This document shows, one piece after another, positions 57,300-64,000 of a stretch of DNA of 64,000 nucleotides. Within the stretch, counting starts at the first letter, position 1, and every line of letters begins with the position of its first letter. Under the pieces are notes generated by a model. The model was given only the letters and a program-made list of their open reading frames with translations. It was not told the origin of the DNA and made no database searches. The position numbers were made by a program, and so were the translations under genes. The stretch is from Pseudoips prasinana (taxonomy: Eukaryota; Arthropoda; Insecta; Lepidoptera; Nolidae): positions 25,354,001-25,418,000 of the forward strand of contig OX621242.1 in NCBI GenBank assembly GCA_951640165.1. The letters are read 5' to 3'.

Positions 57300-58150
57300 A
57301 ATTGAATTAATATTAATTAAATATTTAAATAAATAAAATTAAACTGGCGTTAATTTTTGCTAAGCACACGTCTGAACAGCTCAGAGGTCCGGGGGAAGGG
57401 GGAAAATATTGAAAAAATATATAGCTAAGTCTGGTTAAGGGTTAAAAATCAGCCGGTTTTAAACATTTTGTTAGGTGTCAATTGTATTTGAGCCAGTTTT
57501 TTTTATTAAGTTTGGGATCGTTCATAAATTCAATATCCCCTACTCTGAGCATTGTGCAAGATTGGTTGTGTAACGCATGGAAATTTCTTTAATACTTATT
57601 TGTTAGCTTTTGTTTTATATGCAAGATTGGAGAGGGTCTGGCAATCTGTCATACAGGTTTTGGAGTACAAATTCCAGCTCTGTTTAAAGTTCTATTTAAG
57701 AACTTGTGATTGGCTTAACATTGCAATGTCATATCTGAAGTTTTACGAGAGAAATTTAACCATAATGGAGAAGCAGACATTCAAATGTACATTTATACAA
57801 ACGTTATGATGGTTTATAAATCGTAACTTGATTTTTAACACTAATTTAATTAATTTGAACTAATTATGTAAGAGTAATTCAAACAAAGACTTAAAATTAC
57901 CCTCATGGTGCATTTGTTTTTTGTTGATTAAAGTTGTTACGCCGTTTACCATATTTTATATACTCAAAATTATTTACTGTAACATCCTCGAGTATTGCTC
58001 ACAAATTTACAACATTTATGTTGTTGTCCCTGAGCCGAGTTTGTTCGTTATTTTTTTTTCGATGGGATCTCTCATCGTATTAAAAAATTATGAAACAAGT
58101 GTGTTTGCTTATACATTTTATTCGAATCGATTGGTTCAAAGAAAGTTTTC
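57300..58150 (+). other. Intronic DNA, nothing recognised
   Basis: AT-rich (attaattaaatatttaaata) between the LINE 5' end and the MITE at 58163. Short ORFs without support. Confidence 0.55.
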
Positions 58151-58162
58151 GGTTTACATTTG

Positions 58163-58345
58163 CGTAAGGCCTCTACGCACTATGCGGTTAGCCAGAATGC
58201 GGTCAGCCGTCAGCAATAAATATTGGTGACCGGCTGCCGCATCACAGTGCGAATAAAAACTACTTTCTCGTACAAATATCTGAGTATGTTCAGCCGCACG
58301 GCTGGCCGCATTGCGGCTAGCCGCAAAGTGCGTAGAAGGCCTAGG
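58163..58345. mobile_element. MITE-like inverted-repeat element
   Basis: aaggcctctacgcactatgc...gcggttagcc at the left pairs with ggctagccgcaaagtgcgta...gaaggcct at the right, with further pairing of gcggtcagccg and cggctggccgc inside. No ORF. It ends 115 bp before the last cindr exon. Confidence 0.8.
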
Positions 58346-58389
58346 TATAAAATATTACGGGCTTTGCATTCCTTTGGCAATCTATACTT

Positions 58390-58433
58390 TTCTGTTGATT
58401 TCTTGATATCGAACTTAGAGAAGCTAATATGAT
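58390..58433 (+). repeat. Upstream duplicate of the last exon's 3' splice site
   Basis: tgttgatttcttgatatcgaacttagagaagctaata (58397-58433) repeats the sequence around the true acceptor (58448-58484). The acceptor AG has become TG (ttcttg) and the exon-like part would run into tgataa. A decayed tandem copy. Confidence 0.85.
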
Positions 58434-58460
58434 AATCTGTATTTTTCCGTTGATTTCTAG

Positions 58461-58613
58461 ATATCAAACTTGGAGAAGCTAATAGAAGTACAAAACTCAG
58501 TGTTCAACTCTGCGCTCGAAGAACTCAGAACGAAGTTGAAGCAGGAGTCTGACGCGCGTGCGGCGCTGCAGGCCGAGCTCAGCAAGCTGGCGCACTGCGT
58601 CACGCAGGTGTAG
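58461..58613 (+). CDS. cindr: cindr terminal exon: C-terminal coiled coil
   Basis: Acceptor tttctag at 58454-58460; phase 0; ends at TAG 58611-58613. It encodes 50 residues, ISNLEKLIEVQNSVFNSAL... to ...LSKLAHCVTQV, with heptad-spaced Leu/Ile/Val: the C-terminal coiled coil that lets CIN85/CD2AP proteins oligomerise and bind lipid. Strong G/C preference at third positions in its second half. The same preference continues for 16 codons beyond the TAG (see the next entry). Confidence 0.92.
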   Translation: MSNLEKLIEVQNSVFNSALEELRTKLKQESDARAALQAELSKLAHCVTQV

Positions 58614-58664
58614 CGCGCGGCCCGCGCCCGCACCCGGGACTACTCCACCTACCTGCACTACTAG
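58614..58664 (+). other. cindr: In-frame coding-like extension after the cindr stop
   Basis: Sixteen sense codons, RAARARTRDYSTYLHY, follow TAG (next base C) and end at a second TAG (58662-58664). All sixteen third positions are C or G, while second positions in DYSTYLHY are mixed: a codon-like periodicity. The sequence becomes AT-rich soon afterwards. Candidate readthrough peptide, or the remnant of a longer C-terminus after a nonsense change. Confidence 0.5.
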
Positions 58665-58802
58665 GGCACTGCCACTCTACGTTATAGGGCCACCTCTAAT
58701 CGATATAATTCAAAACAGAATGGTATACAGGCTTTTAGGTAATTGTGTTCACTGTCCAAATAATGTAACTGTCTTAATCTAAATAGGTTTCTGTATATTA
58801 AC

Positions 58803-58808
58803 AATAAA
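58803..58808 (+). promoter_or_regulatory. Candidate polyadenylation signal
   Basis: First AATAAA after the stop, 190 nt downstream. Other AATAAA hexamers occur farther on (for example near 61637 and 62783), so a longer 3' UTR is possible. Confidence 0.45.
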
Positions 58809-59129
58809 CATAGAAAAAAATTAAAGGTCAAAAGAAAATTTTTCACCCATTTTCGTTGCACCATCGCCCGCAACGTTACAACCGCAAACACAGACAATAA
58901 TAATTTTGTCTAACTTTAATTTTTTTAAATATTTTTCATATCTAATAACGATTCTAAACAAATTGCCAGTGAACACTATTTACTCAAGACGCAATACCAG
59001 ATATGTACGAAAGTTTAGCACATGTACATATCCATATTTTTTGGGGGTGATAAAAATGATAATTCACTTTCGTTCATAGATTTCTCCGATATCTTGAAAC
59101 TTATGTTATTTTTCACTAACATATAAGAA

Positions 59130-59312
59130 TTTTTCTATTGTAACTCATTAAATTAAAAAAATATATATATATATATATATATTTTAATTTAATGAGTTAC
59201 AATAGAAAAAATTGAATTTTTCTAATTTTTATATGCGCAATATAATCAGTTTTATATATATATATATATAAAACTGATTATATTGCGCATATAAAAATTA
59301 GAAAAATTCAAA
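59130..59312. repeat. Two back-to-back long hairpins with (AT)n centres
   Basis: Hairpin 1, 59130-59210: tttttctattgtaactcatt and its complement around an (at)n run. Hairpin 2, 59212-59311: ttatatgcgcaatataatca and its complement around a (ta)n run. The arms are near-perfect (about 29 and 48 bp). MITE-like; if transcribed they would form strong stems. Confidence 0.92.
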
Positions 59313-59319
59313 TTCGAAA

Positions 59320-62300
59320 TATTTTTGTTACCTTCAAGAAATATGGTGGATCCTTGTGCCAAACATATTGAACTTTACGAGTGCGCGTGGTTCTTGATTA
59401 TGTGTCAATTGTATGTGTGTGTATATGCACGCAGTGCTCCGTCACAGACGCACATGACCTAAATATGTACGTTCGCCGCACACTATAGTCTACGCGCACT
59501 GGTGGTTAACCCTTTCCCGGGCAGTGGGAATATAGTAACCACCAAATTTTGAACTCTATTAGCTTACAATAAGGCCCAAAACCAATAAATTAGAAATATA
59601 CCTACTGCCTTGTAAAGGGTTAAATGCAAAGGCTGTTATAAAGATACTAAATATTATCGAATGATTGAGTGAGACTTCGCAGGGGTCCTAGGTAACAGAT
59701 TAATCCATTTATTACTATTTCACGGCATGATAAAATAAATATAAAATTATATAAACTATATGTTCTCAAAACCTTTAATAAAAGATTTTTGCAGCGTTAG
59801 ACGTATCAAAAATTTGATTTAGCGAATTTCAAATTACGACTATCCACAAATACTGTCAGTTTGTCGAAATTTATCGTACATTTTCTAACACATTCTACGG
59901 GGAATATGGGCACGGGTATCATGTAACGGTATCCCATAGCTACTCCACTGATATCACATTATGTTGATAGTGCATTCTAATATATTTTCATTTTTTGCTA
60001 TATTAGGCGTTTCTTAAAATTTATTATGAGATTAATAATTTAAAATAAAAATATCCTTTTTTCTATTCACTTTTAAGTTATTTAAGTTAATATTCTTTTT
60101 ATAAAAAAATAGTAACTATAAAAATACAGTCGCTGTAACAATAAAACGGAACGATATCAATATTAGGATGGGAAAGTAGCTCTTTGTATAATGTTTTTCA
60201 CTATAAATACAGTTCATGCGATGTCGGTAGTAACACTTTAACAGCGTCTTTTGAGCACTAAATACGGTATTCGGCGTGCACGGGTATGCTGATGTTGCGT
60301 CGTCTATATGTTATGTTATATAAAAACAAACGTTTTCAATGCAATCTAGCATTCCTGTGAAGTTTCGACAATTATTGTGTATAACACCAGCGATAGCTTC
60401 AAAGGATTAGTTAATTTATGTGTTGTAAACGAACATTAGTGAAACGTAAAATGTGGCTTTTTGGCTGTAGTGACTTGTGTTGAGTGACGGCGGGGATGAC
60501 TGGGGGACTATTACTGCATCTGCGGGAATTGTTTATATGTTATAAGTATTTTAATAATGTCCTATACTACTTATTGAACAAGAAATATTTGTACATATGT
60601 GTGTAGTAATTGGGTTCTTCTATATAAAGTTGGAAGTATAGACGTGTTTAGCAGCTAGGTTTCATGTTGAGATAACTCATGTTTTTCATTTGCAGTTAAC
60701 AGGTAGCCTCGGAGGCTTTGAAAGCTTTATCGGCCATTATGAGATAGTTTGTTTTGGTGACTTAGTACTATCAAAGCGAGGGAAGTTCGGTGGCCCAAGT
60801 ATTCGTTCAGAATGAAGATTAATACTTCATTCAGAAAAATAATTCGTTAAGATATAAGCAAATTCTTTCGAAACCAGTTCAATCTAATTAGCACTAACGT
60901 TGTGACCATCGGAATATCGTTATATTCTACTATCGATCGCGCATTCGGTTGCACATTTTCTTGCACTCGTACTGTGGCAACTTAAGTCGAGTGACACAGG
61001 CCTGGTGCGGTCTGTTAGGAAGCGGTTACGAATCAACCCCGGGTATATATTTAAATGCTCGTTGCTTCCCGAGCCCTCATTGTTGAACATATTCATGCAC
61101 AATATATTATTTGGCTGATATAGCCAAGAGTTAATATTTAAATCACCATTTTAACTTTTTACTTTACCAAAAGATCTACTTTTAACGTATAAACAAGACT
61201 TCGGGTATCAGAATCTGGTGCTTGTGGTTTTATTGCTTCAACCTTATGCGATTAGCAAACTTATTGTTAAAAAGTACAGGAAAAGACCATTTGAATATTC
61301 GGGCGTATGTGAATACATATTTGATATGATCCCATTGGGCAGCTACTGTCATATTTCGCTGTCAGCTCGGTCTAAAAGGCGGGAAATTAAACCAGAAAAT
61401 ATGAAGTGAGTCGTGAATTTTGATTTGAACCGTGCTTTGATCTAACATCGTTAGTGGCAAGTTAAAAGTAGCTTCTTAAAGCTCGCACTATTAATTTGTG
61501 ATTTAACTCTTCAGATTCTAAGCGAGTTTTGACTGGAACGCGTTATTTGTACCTTAATTGGGATCATGCCAAGAAAGGCCTACGCCAGTTCGTAACTGTT
61601 GTCTATTATATTTAATTCAGATCATGTCAATATATAAATAAAGCTCTTTTTTACAAATATATTGAAAGTAGAACTTCGACGAAAAACGTTATGATTGGGA
61701 AAAACTTATAATGCCTTAATTTTTACATTACTATGGTAATAATTTAATATGGTTGAAGCTACTTTTAATTTTGACCGTAAACATGACATTTTCAAAGATA
61801 TTATTTTATCAGTACAAATATGGACTTTAAATACATTAAATTAAGGGCGCTAAATCCATGAGCCCGTCCGTACAAATCGATCATAGGAATGGATTTCAGA
61901 AAGTTGTGAAGAATTGGGAGTCCCGTGTGAGTGAGTGCGTTTACGTAACGTATGTAAACTTACTTTATTGAGCAGTTTTATCGACGGATATCGTTTATTT
62001 TTTGTATGTAAATTTTTATAATGATATATTTATTTGTAATGGTGGATTTTCAATGATTTTTGTAATCGTTGACTCCAGCGGTGCGTTGTAGGCTCGCTTA
62101 GTGATCGTGGTACTTATTATAGTCAACTCTTTGTTATTTTCTCTCTTATAATAATTGACTTTATGGTCACTATTATGTAAGAATAATTTTCATATTGTGT
62201 ATATCGAGAAAGAAAGGGTAACTACTTGTACCTAATTGTTCAATACTGTATATTTCTATTATCGCTTTGATAAGCTATATTGTCTGTTATTATTTCGTGT

Positions 62301-63280
62301 ATTGTTTTAAACGTTATAATATTAACGTGAATGTGACTAATGCATTATTTAAGATATCAATTAAATAATAATTTGTTATTTTCAATGCTAATGACGCAGT
62401 TACAGTTAAGTAAGTAGGTACCTACTCTAAGTGTAAGTGCCAGTAATTATGGCATTGTCGCAATAATTTATATTTTCTATTGTACAGACTCCATCACATC
62501 CACAAATTCCAATCTGTCAAATTTCTTTTATAGATTTTCTACTTTATAACATGAGCATAAAGTTCACTTTCAATTGGGGACTTTTGACAGATTGGGGTAC
62601 TTTGATGTGCTGGCGTTTGTACATTGTTGACTTGGGTTTTGAATTTAAACTCTAAACTATATAAAAAGAAACTCTGTGCCCAAAGTTTTCGGTACGCAAA
62701 TTGTAGTATTTAGCTTTAAATACCGTGATGTGTAACTTATATTAGTATAGTACATCTAATTCTAGTTGGTTGGTTTTAAAAATAAAACCCAAGTTAACTA
62801 TAATAAAATTAATAAACAACAGTGTTATTGTAACTACGTCATTAATGCTTGTATTCGTAAGTGCTTATGAGAGAAGAATGTAAGTATAGAAGCATGACTG
62901 CGTCGTGCGATAGCAAAATTTTGTGCCATTTTATTTGAGTGATGCACACGTGTTTATTGATTGAAAGACGTCTTTAATGGATGTAAGGAATAAGTAAAAT
63001 AATGTGATGCTACTAGTTTACGCCTTCCTAACCATTGTGATTAACACATTCCATTTCAAATATGACTAAATAGGTAAACTCTACGAATATAAATCCTGGA
63101 GAAGAGCAATTCACTACATTATGCGCTCACAGAATGCAATTTGATTGAAGCAATCGACACTTGCATGCACTGCCTAAACAATTTTTAAATATAGATTAAT
63201 GAGAAGAAACCTCTTAAATATTATTTCCTGTAAAATAATTTCTGCGTTTTTGGAGAGGATGAGGTATCATACCTACAAAT
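59320..63280 (+). other. 3' UTR or intergenic DNA, no gene recognised
   Basis: AT-rich with only short unsupported ORFs. Several AATAAA hexamers. I see no second host gene starting here. Confidence 0.55.
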
Positions 63281-63287
63281 GTATCAT

Positions 63288-63412
63288 CATAATATCAGCT
63301 GAAAGACGTCCACTGGACAAAGACCTCCCCCAAGGATCTCCACAATAGTCGGTCCTGTGCTGCCCGCATCCAGCGGCTTCCCGCGACCCTTGCAAGATCG
63401 TCGGTCCACAAA
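63288..63412 (-). pseudogene. RTE-type LINE 3' tail fragment
   Basis: - strand frame reads WTDDLARVAGSRWMRAAQDR, then LLWRSLGEVFVQWTSFS and a stop, the RTE C-terminal tail with one of the usual two Gln codons lost. Preceded by unrelated DNA, so 5'-truncated. Confidence 0.8.
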
Positions 63413-63520
63413 TGTATGCAATAGGAGATAATGTGTACACTCAGACAGATAATTAGCAATTTTTACATAGAAACTCTCAAATACACTACATGACAATCGT
63501 TAAACAAATATTTGCAAACT

Positions 63521-63712
63521 GTGCCTCTAGCACGAGTTCTTACAGTTTACTTACTCGATCACACGTACAGTTTCGTCCCATACATTGAGCACCAGAGTTT
63601 TAGTTCTTTATAGTTTCCGCGAGAGGCGCTGGTGCTCAATGTATGGGAGAAACTGTACGTGTGATCGAGTAAGTAAACTGCAGGAATTCGTGCTAGAGGC
63701 TCTGCTCTATGG
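63521..63712. mobile_element. Fold-back element, arms of about 75 bp
   Basis: gcctctagcacgagttctta...tactcgatcacacgtacagtttc at the left pairs with gaaactgtacgtgtgatcga...cgtgctagaggctc at the right; the centre is about 35 bp. No ORF. Confidence 0.88.
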
Positions 63713-64000
63713 TTTTCTATCCCAACTAATTCTCAAACAAATTTTATAGTATTTAAAAAAATGCTATAACATATACAAAAATGAGAGATTATGCTATATT
63801 TAGGCATATGCCTGTTATATATCCCATAAAGAAGGCAGTGCGGCTGACCATTTGGGGACTAATGTGGTTCAACTTACTTTGCTTCGAATTGAGCGCACAG
63901 ATTGCATTTCAACAGGTACATAATATAATCGAACGTAATATTCAATCGGTAACTGAGCGGTGAATTAATGAAAACATGTTTTTGATTGACTTTGAATAGT
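63713..64000 (+). other. Window end, nothing recognised
   Basis: A 60-codon open frame (63781-63963) without domain or homology that I recognise; AT-rich. Confidence 0.4.

Larger units (their letters stand above)
50866..58460 (+). other. cindr intron 11 (7.6 kb) filled by LINEs
   Basis: gtaagt to tttctag. Most of it (about 51450-57290) is a - strand Jockey/CR1-type LINE with an RNase H LINE fragment inserted. No host exon seen between. Confidence 0.75.
249..58613 (+). other. cindr: cindr (CIN85/CD2AP adaptor) locus, 3' twelve exons
   Basis: Gene model for the 3' part of a CIN85/CD2AP-family multi-SH3 adaptor. Exons: 249-381, 14407-14595, 27477-27606, 33114-33237, 37341-37444, 37610-37762, 39015-39103, 46142-46379, 46720-46828, 49164-49269, 50462-50865, 58461-58613. 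All introns are GT/AG, phases match at every junction, and the total is 1932 nt (643 aa plus stop). Known family role: cytoplasmic scaffold that links Cbl-type ligases, endocytic proteins and actin capping protein at membranes and junctions. Window-relative layout: end of SH3-B at residues 1-28, SH3-C about 47-105, CPI motif about 271-287, PWMEELK segment about 341-356, coiled coil 594-643. The first SH3, most of the second, and the promoter lie upstream. Alternative exons cannot be excluded. Splicing is inferred from sequence only. Confidence 0.88.

Overview
This is AT-rich, intron-dominated eukaryotic DNA, most likely from a moth or butterfly. The dispersed repeats suggest this: RTE-type LINE tails ending in a ...QQWTS-like C-terminus, tRNA- and 5S-rRNA-derived SINEs, CTAG-ended Helitron-like elements, and mariner, Transib and Penelope-like elements. 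There is no bacterial-style gene packing, operon or CRISPR array.

One host gene runs the length of the window on the + strand. It is the 3' part of the insect CIN85/CD2AP adaptor (Drosophila cindr; vertebrate SH3KBP1/CD2AP). Twelve coding exons can be placed from 249 to 58613. All have GT/AG boundaries, all phases agree, and together they give 1932 nt (643 codons plus stop). They encode, in order: the end of SH3 domain B, a proline-rich linker, the whole of SH3 domain C, a long polar linker with a capping-protein-interaction (CPI) motif split by an intron, a conserved PWMEELK segment, Ser/Thr/Pro-rich exons, and a C-terminal coiled coil. The first SH3 domain, the start of the second and the promoter lie upstream of the window. 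The annotated TAG is followed in frame by 16 codons that all end in G or C and then a second TAG, so stop-codon readthrough or a recent nonsense change is worth testing.

Nearly everything else is transposon-filled intron. Intron 1 (382-14406) holds an intact mariner, a frameshifted Transib (RAG1-related) transposase, 5S-SINE pieces and a 2.5-kb nested inverted-repeat composite. Intron 2 (14596-27476) holds a 106/107-bp minisatellite with a 213-bp higher-order repeat, several Helitron-like copies and a 5'-truncated Penelope-like element bounded by perfect 40-bp inverted repeats. The middle introns hold SINEs, RTE tails and a complex palindrome. Intron 7 (39104-46141) holds a second mariner that differs from the first at one base in all that I compared, and a fold-back element ending about 31 bp before a coding exon. 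Intron 11 (50866-58460) holds a Jockey/CR1-type LINE with a PHD-finger ORF1 on the - strand, whose 3' part is interrupted by a + strand RNase H-bearing LINE fragment. The last 5.4 kb (58614-64000) is 3' UTR and/or intergenic, with two adjacent long hairpins near 59.2 kb.

I find no wholly new gene system. The strongest leads are the putative readthrough extension of cindr, the almost identical same-orientation mariner pair flanking about 40 kb of the gene, the higher-order minisatellite, and the inverted-repeat-bounded Penelope fragment. Family assignments rest on motifs read by eye; no database search was run.
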